A stretch of 64,000 nt of DNA from Alphaproteobacteria bacterium (GCA_013815465.1 JACDGE010000002.1:1-64000), one strand, 5' to 3'; numbered from the stretch's first letter, positions 19,234 to 28,931 are shown. Notes: generated from the letters alone by a model not told the origin. Numbers and translations: made by a program.

Positions 19234-21672
19234 TCACTTCGCTTTAGTCTTCTTAACAGCCACCTTCTTCGTAGCCGTCTTCTTCTTAACACCTGCCTTC
19301 TTCTCAGGTGTAGCTTTCTTAAAACGTCCTTGCCTGGGAGGAGCGGCCTTCTTCAAAGCGATCAGCTCTAACGCTCGGTCCAAATCAACGGTCATGACAT
19401 CATCCGTCTTTTTTAAGGAGACAAACATACTGCCAATTTTGACGTAAGGTCCAAACCGACCGATAGCCGCTGTGATCAATTCTTTTGTTTCGGGATCAAT
19501 GCCAACTTCTCTCGGCAGGGCCCCGAGGGCAAGAGCTTCCTCAAAAGTGAGGGTTTCGGGGTTCGCCTCTTTTGGTAAGGAAGCTCGTTTAGGTTTTACC
19601 TTTTTCGAGGTCGTTTCCCCAAATTGCACATAAAATCCATAAGGACCTCGTTTGACCGAAATCGCTAGTCCTGATGCAGGATCAGTTCCTAATAGTCTGT
19701 CAAAGGGTTCTTCTTGCGCCTCGTACTCACCTTCCTCGTTGGGAAATAGAGGACGGGTATACTTACACTCTGGATACGTGGAGCATCCAATAAACGCCCC
19801 AAACCTGGAAAGTCGAAGACCCAACTGACCGATGCCACAAGTAGGGCATATATGGGGGTCTTTACCATCTTCCGTTGGATGGAACAAAACATGATCCAGA
19901 TCTTTTTGAAGCTGTTCCAGAACTTCCTGAATTTTAAGATTTTTTGCTTCATCCGTCGCCTGATGGAAAGGCGTCCAGAATTGGCGTAAGACATCTTTCC
20001 AGAAAAGGTCTCCATTCGAGATCTCGTCCAACTGCTCTTCGAGATGGGCCGTAAAGTCATATTCCACATACGGGCGGAAATAATTGAGGAGGAAGGCGGT
20101 AACGATTCGGCCCCGATCCTCTGGAATGAGAACTTTATTATCTTTTTTCACATATTTTCGATCTTGGAGGACTTGAACCGTGGAGGCCCATGTGGAAGGC
20201 CTTCCAATGCCCAATTCTTCCATCTTCTTAATCAGACTGGCTTCTGTATAACGGGGCGGAGGTTGGGTGAAATGCTGTTCGGGCAAAACCTGTTGCTTTT
20301 TCAAAACTTCATTTGCCTGTAAAGGCGGAAGGAGTTTGTTCTCTTCTTCCTCAACCTGGTCCTCGTCCAAGCTTTCCCGATAAAGGGTTAAAAAGCCATC
20401 AAAAACGAGGATAGATCCTGTTGCTCTCAAGCCTACATCCTTCGTGCCTGACCCAATATCCACGGTTGTTTGATCCACTTCTGCACTGGCCATTTGAGAG
20501 GCCATCATGCGCTTCCAAATCAGTTCGTAAAGGCGAAAAAGATCTCTTTCTACATGCTTTTCAACATCGTGAGGTTTGCGGGTTAATTCTGTGGGGCGAA
20601 TGGCTTCATGGGCTTCCTGCGCATTTTTGGCCTTGGTTTTATAGTGGCGCGCGTCTTTCGGTACATAATTTGCGCCATAAATCTTTTCAATGGCTTGACG
20701 GCAAGAGGCGACAGCACTTGGCTCTACTTGGGTGCTGTCCGTACGCATATAGGTGATAAGACCAGTAGCTTCTCCCCCAACGGACATACCCTCATAAAGC
20801 TTTTGGGCAAGTTGCATGGTTTTCTTAGGACTAAAGCCCAATTTGCGGGAGGCTTCTTGTTGTAGGGTCGAGGTCGTGAACGGCGGCCGTGGATGGCGCT
20901 GAACCCGCTTTTTTTCAATAGAGGTAACCGAATAGGTTCCCGCATTGATTTTGCGCTCAGCCTCTCGGGCGTCCTTTTCAGAGGGAAGAGAAAACTTATC
21001 AAGCTTTTTGCCATCCAAATGGGTGAGGCGTGCCTTAAAGGTTTTCTTATCCGTTGTTAAAAACTCAACTTCGATGCTCCAATATTCCTGAGATTTAAAG
21101 GCCTCAATCTCACTTTCTCGCTCGACCACAAGGCGCAAGGAAACGGATTGCACGCGACCCGCTGAGCGACTTCCAGGAAGTTTGCGCCATAAAACAGGAG
21201 AGAGAGTAAAGCCCACTAGATAATCAAGGCTCAAACGGGCCAGGTAAGCTTCAACCAATTGTTGATCAATCTCTCGGGGATGGGCCAGGGCATAAAGCAC
21301 CGCATCTTTTGTAAGTGAGTTAAAAGAAATGCGTTGGAAATTCAGATTTTTTAGAACCCCTTTTTCTTCAAGAATTTGTTGGAGATGCCAGGAAATGGCT
21401 TCCCCTTCTCGGTCAGGGTCGGTCGCGAGATAAAGATTATCAGCCCCTTTTAAGGCCTTAACAATGGCATTAATGTGCTTTTCAGAACGTTCATCTACTT
21501 GCCAGGTCATGGCGAATTCTTCGTCTGGTCGGACCGATCCATCTTTTGAGAGCAAATCGCGCACATGACCATAGCTAGAAAGAGCTATAAAGTCCTTACC
21601 TAAGTATTTTTCGATCGTTTTTACCTTCGCTGGAGACTCCAGGATAACAACGTTCTTCATAAGTTTTTCCAT
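19234..21672 (-). CDS. topA: DNA topoisomerase I (likely start MKNVVILESPAK)
   Basis: ESPAKVKTIEKYLG; YMRTDSTQV; zinc-ribbon CPTCG...CSTYPECKYTRPL; Lys-rich tail. Confidence 0.97.
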   Translation of the reverse strand: MEKLMKNVVILESPAKVKTIEKYLGKDFIALSSYGHVRDLLSKDGSVRPDEEFAMTWQVDERSEKHINAIVKALKGADNLYLATDPDREGEAISWHLQQILEEKGVLKNLNFQRISFNSLTKDAVLYALAHPREIDQQLVEAYLARLSLDYLVGFTLSPVLWRKLPGSRSAGRVQSVSLRLVVERESEIEAFKSQEYWSIEVEFLTTDKKTFKARLTHLDGKKLDKFSLPSEKDAREAERKINAGTYSVTSIEKKRVQRHPRPPFTTSTLQQEASRKLGFSPKKTMQLAQKLYEGMSVGGEATGLITYMRTDSTQVEPSAVASCRQAIEKIYGANYVPKDARHYKTKAKNAQEAHEAIRPTELTRKPHDVEKHVERDLFRLYELIWKRMMASQMASAEVDQTTVDIGSGTKDVGLRATGSILVFDGFLTLYRESLDEDQVEEEENKLLPPLQANEVLKKQQVLPEQHFTQPPPRYTEASLIKKMEELGIGRPSTWASTVQVLQDRKYVKKDNKVLIPEDRGRIVTAFLLNYFRPYVEYDFTAHLEEQLDEISNGDLFWKDVLRQFWTPFHQATDEAKNLKIQEVLEQLQKDLDHVLFHPTEDGKDPHICPTCGIGQLGLRLSRFGAFIGCSTYPECKYTRPLFPNEEGEYEAQEEPFDRLLGTDPASGLAISVKRGPYGFYVQFGETTSKKVKPKRASLPKEANPETLTFEEALALGALPREVGIDPETKELITAAIGRFGPYVKIGSMFVSLKKTDDVMTVDLDRALELIALKKAAPPRQGRFKKATPEKKAGVKKKTATKKVAVKKTKAK

Positions 21673-22787
21673 TCTTCTTTAAGGGAAACCCTGCCTCCGG
21701 GAAGGCGGTCCAGGTACCCAGCAATTTCCATTTCCAGGAGTACTATCCATACGTCTGCTGCCTGTAACTGACATTCTCGGATCAATTCGTCAACACTTAT
21801 TGGTACATAACTTAAATTTTCTTTGATTAGTGAGCGTGCTGACTCGGTGGAGACACGCTCCTCTAGAGTCGGGAAGAGTTCCTTTTCTTCCCGCAAATTA
21901 ACAGGACGAGAGGGGGTAATTTCCTGTTCTATGTCTTCAATGGTTTCCACAAGGACGGCCCCAGTCTTGATGAGCTGATTACACCCCCGAGCGCGAGGAT
22001 CCATGGGGTGCCCGGGAATGGCAAACACATCCCGCCCTTGTTCCAGAGCATACCGTGCTGTAATCAAGGAACCGGATTTAAGAGCGGCTTCTACCACCAA
22101 GACGCAGCGTGATATTCCTGAGATAATCCGATTCCGCCTGGGAAAGAGGGTGGCTTGAGGTTGAACACCTAAGGCTGATTCGGCCAAAAGCACACCTTCC
22201 TCTCCAATGCGGTCATAAAGAGCTTGGTTTTCTTGGGGGTAGACTTGATCCAGGCCTCCTGCAAGAACAGCGATCGTGCCATTTTTGAGGCTCCCCTGAT
22301 GAGCGGCCCCATCGATGCCCCGGGCCAAACCAGATGAGATCCCCCACCCAAGTTGGCCCAGTAATTCGGCCAATTGATGGGCCATTTTCTTGCCCATGGC
22401 AGAGGCATTGCGGGCACCCACAATCGCAAAGAGGGGTTTTGTAAGCAAATCCAACCGCCCCTTAACCGTGATCACAGCAGGGGCCGACTCAATATGACGG
22501 AGGAGGGAAGGGTAGAAGGGATTTTCCGTGGTGATAATCTCTGCCCCTTGTTTGCGTGTTTCTGTCAGTTCCTTTTCCACGTTACTTCGAGAAATAATTT
22601 TTAAAGGACGTTTTAGACCCCCGCGTGCTGCCAATTCGGGCAGAGCGGCCAGCGCCTTTCGCGGTGTTTTATATTGATTGAGAAGACGATGAAAGGTTAT
22701 GGGCCCGACATTTTCTGATCGGGAGAGTTGTAGCCAATCCAAAAGCTCTTCATCAGAGTGAGGGCGGTTGTGGAGTGTTGTTACCAA
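21657..22787 (-). CDS. dprA: DNA processing protein DprA
   Basis: AIVGARNAS, SGLARGIDGAAHQGSL, LAGGLDQVYPQEN, FPRRNRIISGIS. Confidence 0.95.
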   Translation of the reverse strand: MVTTLHNRPHSDEELLDWLQLSRSENVGPITFHRLLNQYKTPRKALAALPELAARGGLKRPLKIISRSNVEKELTETRKQGAEIITTENPFYPSLLRHIESAPAVITVKGRLDLLTKPLFAIVGARNASAMGKKMAHQLAELLGQLGWGISSGLARGIDGAAHQGSLKNGTIAVLAGGLDQVYPQENQALYDRIGEEGVLLAESALGVQPQATLFPRRNRIISGISRCVLVVEAALKSGSLITARYALEQGRDVFAIPGHPMDPRARGCNQLIKTGAVLVETIEDIEQEITPSRPVNLREEKELFPTLEERVSTESARSLIKENLSYVPISVDELIRECQLQAADVWIVLLEMEIAGYLDRLPGGRVSLKEEWKNL

Positions 22788-23364
22788 TTTTTGTTTCTTT
22801 CCCTGTTATGAGACGGCTTATATTTTGGCGATGGGATATTAAAATAAGAGCTCCCAGTCCCAGGCACATCAGGGCTAGATCTTCTCTCTTTAAGAACAAA
22901 CTGTAAAGGGGGCTTAAAACAATACTCAAGAGGGCGGCTAGGGAAGAATATCGGGTTGTGGTGGCTACCGCAGCCCAGGTTACAAGGCAGGTCACCCCAA
23001 CTGGCCAGCTTAAGATCAGCAGAGCCCCAAAGGTTGTTGCGACCCCTTTACCTCCCTGAAATCGGAGCCAGATGGGCCAAATATGGCCGATGACAACTAA
23101 AATCCCTGCCCATGGTGCAAGAGTAGGGTCGAATATAAGAGCCATAGCCATGGCTGCACTCCCCTTGAGGCCATCCAAAAGAAAGGTCAGAAGAGCCGCT
23201 CGCTTGTTCCCTGAGCGGAGAACATTCGTTGCGCCAATGTTTTTTGATCCCACTGTGCGAGGGTCTTCCAGCTTAAAAAGCCAGCTTACCAAGAGACCAA
23301 AAGGAATGGAGCCCAAAAGATAGGCTATAAGGAGAATGAGAACGTTGGTGAGAATGGATATCAT
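22753..23364 (-). CDS. plsY: Glycerol-3-phosphate acyltransferase PlsY
   Basis: YLLGSIPFGLLVSW, GSKNIGATNVLRSGNK, FQGGKGVATTFG. Confidence 0.95.
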   Translation of the reverse strand: MISILTNVLILLIAYLLGSIPFGLLVSWLFKLEDPRTVGSKNIGATNVLRSGNKRAALLTFLLDGLKGSAAMAMALIFDPTLAPWAGILVVIGHIWPIWLRFQGGKGVATTFGALLILSWPVGVTCLVTWAAVATTTRYSSLAALLSIVLSPLYSLFLKREDLALMCLGLGALILISHRQNISRLITGKETKIGNNTPQPPSL

Positions 23365-23616
23365 GCGCTATTGAACTCCCTTTTATCCCTCACCATAGAG
23401 GTTTTTTTGATATAGAACAAGAGGGTATGAAAACCCATAGGGGTACTCACACAGGGTGATTTGATAAGAATAAATAGGGAATAATCAAGATCAAATAAGC
23501 CCTTATCCATATCAATTACACTATGTTTACCGTACAAATTACCAAGCTACCCTTGACAAAATTCAACTTCAATATTATATATTAGTTAAGAATAGTAGAT
23601 TGTTAGAGGTTTTAAA

Positions 23617-23820
23617 ATGGGTCATATTTATTATACAAAAACACATATTGATTATTATCAAAGCCAAGCTAATGAGCTCAGCCTTTCTCGACAAGTGGAA
23701 AAATTGGGTTTGTTATACTATGACTATTCTCCAAACAATACTTTTTCAAAAAATGATGAAGATAAAATCGTATTTGAAACATCTTTTACACCCTATAAAG
23801 GACTGAAAGTTTATCTTTAG
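23617..23820 (+). CDS. Small hypothetical protein
   Basis: MGHIYYTKTHIDYYQSQANELSLSRQVEK...; GAGG upstream; ends at the start of palindromic element copy 2. Confidence 0.4.
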   Translation: MGHIYYTKTHIDYYQSQANELSLSRQVEKLGLLYYDYSPNNTFSKNDEDKIVFETSFTPYKGLKVYL

Positions 23821-23826
23821 AGCCTC

Positions 23827-24027
23827 TTGCAAAATTATCCCCCGGTTTGTCATCCTCGGGCTAGAACTGCTTGTTTTGCAAAGCAAAACTTAGTAGTTCT
23901 TGGCCCGTGGATCTGTTGGACGCACTCATGGAGATGAGATCCTCGGACCAAGAAAAGCCATTGTTTTTCAAAGAAAAACAAGCCTTTTCTAATCCGAGGA
24001 TGACACAGGATTGGGGGAATTTTGCAA
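23827..24027. repeat. Multi-hairpin palindromic element, copy 2
   Basis: Outer arm ttgcaaaattatccccc / gggggaattttgcaa; inner arm tgtcatcctcgg / ccgaggatgaca; interior conserved with copy 1 (agaaaag.cattgtttttca.agaaaaacaag.cttttct). Confidence 0.8.
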
Positions 24028-24035
24028 CTACCTCT

Positions 24036-24251
24036 TTAATGAGATTTCAAAACCAGATAAGCGATAACCCAGAAAAAGGCGGATAAGACAGACGTAATCA
24101 AGAGTTTTAGGCCAATGTAAGGTCTTTCTGGTGCACTGTCTGCATGCCCCTGTTCAACCCTGTTGGGTATGCGCACCCCCCAAGGCAGAACCATGAATAG
24201 GACCACCACCCAGATCATTACATAGACAACAATGCTCGTGGCAAAGGTCAT
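24036..24251 (-). CDS. DUF1467-like membrane protein
   Basis: VVLFMVLPWGVRIP...; position next to mce is typical of alphaproteobacteria. Confidence 0.7.
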   Translation of the reverse strand: MTFATSIVVYVMIWVVVLFMVLPWGVRIPNRVEQGHADSAPERPYIGLKLLITSVLSAFFWVIAYLVLKSH

Positions 24252-24805
24252 TCCCTCTCCCCATTATCCTCTGGCGTTTTGTTTTTAAAATCGACGTCGA
24301 ACGAGATACCGATGCTTTCCGTCCCTCTAAAAGATTCACTTGGGGAGGAACTATGAACAGGTTGTATGGGGTGGGTATGGCGTTCATGATCCTTTAAAAG
24401 CCCAATCTCTTCAAGTTCGATGAGTGCCCCCAAACAGTCTTTGGGATGGAAAAACAGAACCGGGTTTCCATGGTATCCAGGTGTAGGAACACCATCCCCG
24501 ATAACGCGAAGGCCTGCAGCTATTAAGGTGTCTCGGGCTTTTGAAATATTGAGCACTTCATAGCACAGATGATGGATGCCCCCTTCAGGGTTTTTTTTGA
24601 GAAAATTTTTCAAGGGAGATGTCTTGCCCAGGGGGGTAATCAACTCAATGGTTGTATTGGGAAGCTTGACCATCGCTATTCGAACCCCGTGACTGGGAAG
24701 ATCAGATGGAGTACTGACAAAGGCCCCAAAAATATTTTCGTACTGGTTAATTGCGGCATCCAAGTCAGGAACGGCAATGGCTATGTGAGAGAGGTTGCCA
24801 ATCAT
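24248..24805 (-). CDS. mce: Methylmalonyl-CoA epimerase-like glyoxalase-fold protein
   Basis: LSHIAIAVPDLDAAINQYENIFGA; GGIHHLCYEV; GALIELEE. Confidence 0.85.
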   Translation of the reverse strand: MIGNLSHIAIAVPDLDAAINQYENIFGAFVSTPSDLPSHGVRIAMVKLPNTTIELITPLGKTSPLKNFLKKNPEGGIHHLCYEVLNISKARDTLIAAGLRVIGDGVPTPGYHGNPVLFFHPKDCLGALIELEEIGLLKDHERHTHPIQPVHSSSPSESFRGTESIGISFDVDFKNKTPEDNGERE

Positions 24806-24826
24806 AGGATATTACAGAAGCTGTTT

Positions 24827-24972
24827 GATGTTAGATCCCGGATCAAGTCCGGGATGACAGCGGAGAATGTATCGTCCCTATAACAAACATTGTATGGTAT
24901 AAACGATATGCTCATTATGGAGAGTACAATATCTGACGCTGTCATCCCGGACTGGATCCGGGATCTAACATT
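24827..24972. repeat. 36-bp near-perfect inverted repeat pair (gatcccggatcaagtccgggatgacagcg type)
   Basis: 24827-24862 versus 24937-24972 in inverse orientation, ~2 mismatches by eye. Confidence 0.85.
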
Positions 24973-25056
24973 CTTTTGTGTCAGCACTTTAGTGCATCAC
25001 TTATGTTTCTAACCCTTCTAGGTTGGCGGGATGCGCGGGATGACGCTATTGGGGTT

Positions 25057-26700
25057 TTAAACACGATAAACTTGAACATGGGTCAAGGTCTTTTTGCCAT
25101 TATAATTGGATAACACTCGCCTGGTCGCAATACGCCCCATATTACTCACGGCCTGGTCATCCGCGCGGTCTTCTATGGGAAGGGCGAGAAAGGCTTCTTC
25201 AATGGCAGAGATACAGAGATTGGTGAGGGTCTGAAGATTATCCCCTTCCGTTATACCAATCAGAAGGACGGAAGGAGGCGTCTTAAATGCATTGTTCTTT
25301 AATAAAAGGGTCACAATGGCATGACCCGTGCTCATCAAACGGTGGCGATCATGCATCACCGTACCATGATAGGGAATCAAACACTTTCCATCGAGGGCAA
25401 GACGTCCAGTAAACACTTGATCTACAAGTTCAGGCCCCGTGTCGGCGAGGACGATAAGATCGCCATTATGGGGTGGAATAGTATAAGGAATACCTTGGGC
25501 CAAACCAAAGTTAGCCTGCTCAAGAATATGATGGTCTTCCCCGTGAACGGGCACCAGGATCTTTGGACGGATCCACGAATACATCTGCGTAAGTTCATCT
25601 CTGCAAGGATGTCCAGAGACATGGATGTCTTCTTCATCGGCGGTGACGACTTGAATTCCTTTCTTTACTAAGAGATTTTGAAGATAGGAGATTGACTTTT
25701 CATTGCCGGGGATTTGGCGGGAAGAAAAAATAACCACGTCTCCCTCTTCAAGAAAAATATTTTTATCTTCACCTTTAGCGATACGTAAAAGAGCAGCTCG
25801 CTGTTCGCCTTGGCTGCCCGTACAGACGAGAAGAGCTTCATGGCGCTCGAGGAAACCCGCATCATGCTTGTCCAAAAAGGGAGGGTAGTGCTTAAAATAA
25901 TTGAGTTTGCGAGCCACTTCATCCATCCGGTGGAGAGAACGTCCCACCAGTCCGACCAAACGTCCGTGGGCCATTGCTGCCTCAGCACAGCTGGCAACTC
26001 GTGCCACATTTGAGGCAAAGCAGGCAATCGCGATCTTTTTACCAGGAAACTTTCCAACCAAGTCAATCAGATTTTTGCGAATTACTCCTTCTGAGCCGGA
26101 TTGGCCGGGCACGAAAACGTTCGTTGAATCACAGACAAGAGCTAACACCCCTTCGTCACCTAACTTTTTTAAGGCTTCCACATCCGTGCTCTCTCCAATC
26201 AAAGGCTCAGGATCAATTTTCCAATCGCCTGTATGAACAACCAATCCTGCAGCCGTACGAATAGCAAGGGCATTGGGCTCAGGAATAGAATGGGTTAAGC
26301 GGATAAAATCAACCGTAAAGGGGCCGATGTCGACACCGCTGGAGAGGGGGACCTCGATAACAGGCGCTTTAAGACCGGCCTCATGAAGTTTGTGACGGAT
26401 GAGAGCGGCCGTGAAAGGGGTCGCGAACAAGGGAGCCCGCAGACGGGACCAGAGGTACGGTATAGCGCCGATGTGATCCTCGTGGGCGTGGGTGAGGACA
26501 ATGCCAACAATATTTTGGGCATGCTCTTCAATAAATTTGGTGTCGGGCATTAAAACTTCGATGCCCGGTGTTTGATCAAAGGTAATTCCCAGATCAACCA
26601 TGAGCCATTTGCCACGGGTATGATAAAGATTAAGGTTCATACCAATTTCCCCTGAACCACCAAGGGGTAAAAAATATAATTTATTTGGATCTAATTGCAT
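25057..26700 (-). CDS. rnj: Ribonuclease J (metallo-beta-lactamase family)
   Basis: GGSGEIGMNLNLY, LTHAHEDHIGAIPYLW, SGHPCRDEL, VPVHGEDHH. Confidence 0.93.
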   Translation of the reverse strand: MQLDPNKLYFLPLGGSGEIGMNLNLYHTRGKWLMVDLGITFDQTPGIEVLMPDTKFIEEHAQNIVGIVLTHAHEDHIGAIPYLWSRLRAPLFATPFTAALIRHKLHEAGLKAPVIEVPLSSGVDIGPFTVDFIRLTHSIPEPNALAIRTAAGLVVHTGDWKIDPEPLIGESTDVEALKKLGDEGVLALVCDSTNVFVPGQSGSEGVIRKNLIDLVGKFPGKKIAIACFASNVARVASCAEAAMAHGRLVGLVGRSLHRMDEVARKLNYFKHYPPFLDKHDAGFLERHEALLVCTGSQGEQRAALLRIAKGEDKNIFLEEGDVVIFSSRQIPGNEKSISYLQNLLVKKGIQVVTADEEDIHVSGHPCRDELTQMYSWIRPKILVPVHGEDHHILEQANFGLAQGIPYTIPPHNGDLIVLADTGPELVDQVFTGRLALDGKCLIPYHGTVMHDRHRLMSTGHAIVTLLLKNNAFKTPPSVLLIGITEGDNLQTLTNLCISAIEEAFLALPIEDRADDQAVSNMGRIATRRVLSNYNGKKTLTHVQVYRV

Positions 26701-26844
26701 TCTTAAATTAACCTTAATATGTTTAGTTGAGCTGTGTGTTCTTTAGTAAAAGTAAAACTATGGCAGCATATAATTTATAAGAGTATGCCAGAAATATCCT
26801 TGAAACACCAATAAATTTATCAAATGGGGATTGGGGGGATAGGG
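26678..26844. repeat. Direct repeat copy 1: rnj promoter region and first codons
   Basis: 167 bp, ungapped match to 28451-28617 with about 10 mismatches counted by eye. Confidence 0.9.
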
Positions 26845-26909
26845 CTAAGGCGTAGAAATAAATGATTATCCGCGCTAAGTATAAAATAAAAAAGGATTAG
26901 TTATTCTTT

Positions 26910-27197
26910 TGTCAATTTTAGAATCGCCACCGTATTTTCGTAGTTTTCATGGAAAAGAATACAAATTAAACCCCATTCTTTACTTTTCTGTTCTCTCCAT
27001 TCTTTCCAATAGCAAGAGTTATACATAGATAGCGACCTTTATCCGTGTCAACTTTACTTTTCTGAAAGAGCACTTTGGCCTGAAATGGCGCCCTGCCCCC
27101 GACTCTTCTGCATTTCGCAATATCATTGTAGCGGGGGATGACGGGTGAACTCGAAGCTATTTTTCAGCAAGATACGCAACGGCTGGAGGCTCTTTAA
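26910..27197 (+). pseudogene. Decayed ISAs1-like transposase N-terminal region
   Basis: Frame-shifted reading FHGKEYKLNPILYFSVLSILSNSKSYT*IATFIRVNFTFLKEHFGLKWRPAPDSSAFRNIIVAGDDG/GELEAIFQQDTQRLEAL*; typical ISAs1 N-terminal pattern with stop and frameshifts. Confidence 0.65.
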
Positions 27198-27284
27198 GCC
27201 CATTCTCTCAAACGACTTCTCCCATAAATATGATCCTGAAATTGGAACGGAGCTCTTGAGCGTAGAAGTATTTCCTCTGCTTTA

Positions 27285-28316
27285 TTAATGTCCCCTTCTC
27301 TTTACTTGCCATGTAGATGTATCACAGATATATCCAGCTCTCTCGAATCCTTGAGTGAAACCCTTTTCGAGAGCATAAAAGAAATCATCTAATATTGTTA
27401 AACGTTCCATGATATAAGCATCTCGTTCCCTTTCTGCTTGTTTATTCAGCAAAATGACGTCCCGTGAACGACAAAACTCTATACCAGCTCTCTCCTTAAC
27501 AAGGGGGAATATCTCATCTTTCGAAAATGAGAAAAGTCTGTAAGCATCATAATTAATGACTTCGTCAGTCTTCATTGTTTCGTAGTCTATAAACGTTGTT
27601 CCATTTGTATATATATTATAGAAAATATTCGAGATATGTAAATCTCCGTGCCTCATTGTTCTAAAAATATTCTCTTCTTCATCGAATTTCCCGTGTTTTA
27701 AATAAAAATTAGCGGTAGCACGGCCAACATTTTCAAAGTGATATGACATTTTGTTCTTAGCTGCTGCTGGTCTCATGCAGGAGTAATAACCATAACCTTT
27801 TTGAGTCCATTCTATCATAAGATCAAATACGGATTCCCCTGATGCTAATTTAAACAAAGCAAATTCTCTGTCGTTTTGTTTCAATGCCCCCCTATAGGTT
27901 GCTAAAATCGGATGTTGCTGAGGTAATGCATAAGGTTGAGATTCCGTAAATTTTTCATATTCATCTGCAAAAGGCCGTAAGGCCTCAAGATTCTCGATCT
28001 CTTTCTTTTTTCCTTTTAATTCTTTACAAATAAGTTGCGTTTCTTTTCCGCCTTCCTGTCCTAATTGAATAAGATAAATCTTCTCCGTGTTGCTACCCAC
28101 TCCTCTCATGGGTTGAATAGAAGTGTAACCATCTGTTTTATAACCTGCGTTGTGAAGACACTTTAGAATATAATCTTCGGTTGAGGCAGGCTTAAAAGGC
28201 TGTTTAATTGATAAGCCCCTCTGGTCACCCTCTTCAAGCATGCCATAGCTTGCTGAGCCTAATAAAACGTTTGCCAAAACAATAGCGGTGGCTAAATAAG
28301 AAATTCTTTTAAACAT
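27285..28316 (-). CDS. Exported APH/choline-kinase-like protein
   Basis: Signal peptide MFKRISYLATAIVLANVLLGSASYG; LICKEL (Lys), IENLEAL, catalytic loop MRHGDLHISNIFYN, metal-binding FIDYETM. Confidence 0.75.
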   Translation of the reverse strand: MFKRISYLATAIVLANVLLGSASYGMLEEGDQRGLSIKQPFKPASTEDYILKCLHNAGYKTDGYTSIQPMRGVGSNTEKIYLIQLGQEGGKETQLICKELKGKKKEIENLEALRPFADEYEKFTESQPYALPQQHPILATYRGALKQNDREFALFKLASGESVFDLMIEWTQKGYGYYSCMRPAAAKNKMSYHFENVGRATANFYLKHGKFDEEENIFRTMRHGDLHISNIFYNIYTNGTTFIDYETMKTDEVINYDAYRLFSFSKDEIFPLVKERAGIEFCRSRDVILLNKQAERERDAYIMERLTILDDFFYALEKGFTQGFERAGYICDTSTWQVKRRGH

Positions 28317-28450
28317 AACAACCTCGTAAATAAAATATAAATATTATTTATTAAATCATATGTAGTGTAAATAATTAAAATTACAATACGTATATAGAAA
28401 TTTTTTAACAGGGATGTTTTCTACTATTGTCTATGTGTCAGCTACTTATC

Positions 28451-28617
28451 AATTTATTTGAATCTAAATGCATTCTTAAAATAACCTTAATATGTTTATT
28501 TGAGCTGTATGTTCTTTAGTAAAAGTAAAACTATGGCAGCATATAATTTATAAGAGTATGCCAGAAATATCCTTGAAACACCAATAAATTGATCAAATGG
28601 GCATTGGGGAGTCAGGG
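28451..28617. repeat. Direct repeat copy 2: vestigial rnj promoter plus truncated start
   Basis: Ungapped copy of 26678-26844; minus-strand reading ATG (28473) gives MHLDSNKLISS* ending at 28438. Confidence 0.9.
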
Positions 28618-28931
28618 TGATTGAATTCATGTCCAGACTCACTAATAGAGACAAGATTGCTCCGGTCGCAATGACGCCCTCGGGGATGTCCTTTCCTTGT
28701 ATTCATTCACCTTGATAGGGGGAGAATAATAAGGGTGCATAAAGACAACAAAAAGAACAAAGCGTAATTAATGCTGTTTAAAATAATTAATTACGCTCTA
28801 TTCTATTGTTTATATTATATTAAAATGTAAAAACTGCAAGAGAATTCATCAAAACCTATTTAATTACTGTATGGGCTGCTTGCTTAGAAAGAAGTAGGGG
28901 GGCTCCGAAGAGCCACCCTCCTACTCCAACG

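Noticed and set aside
19689-21014. Several 80-130 aa ORFs on both strands inside topA
   Set aside because: They are out-of-frame or antisense to a confidently assigned long CDS and show no recognisable domains.
23600-23806. ORF 23600..23806 (+)
   Set aside because: Out-of-frame overlap with the better supported 23617..23820 ORF, which has an ATG and GAGG spacing.
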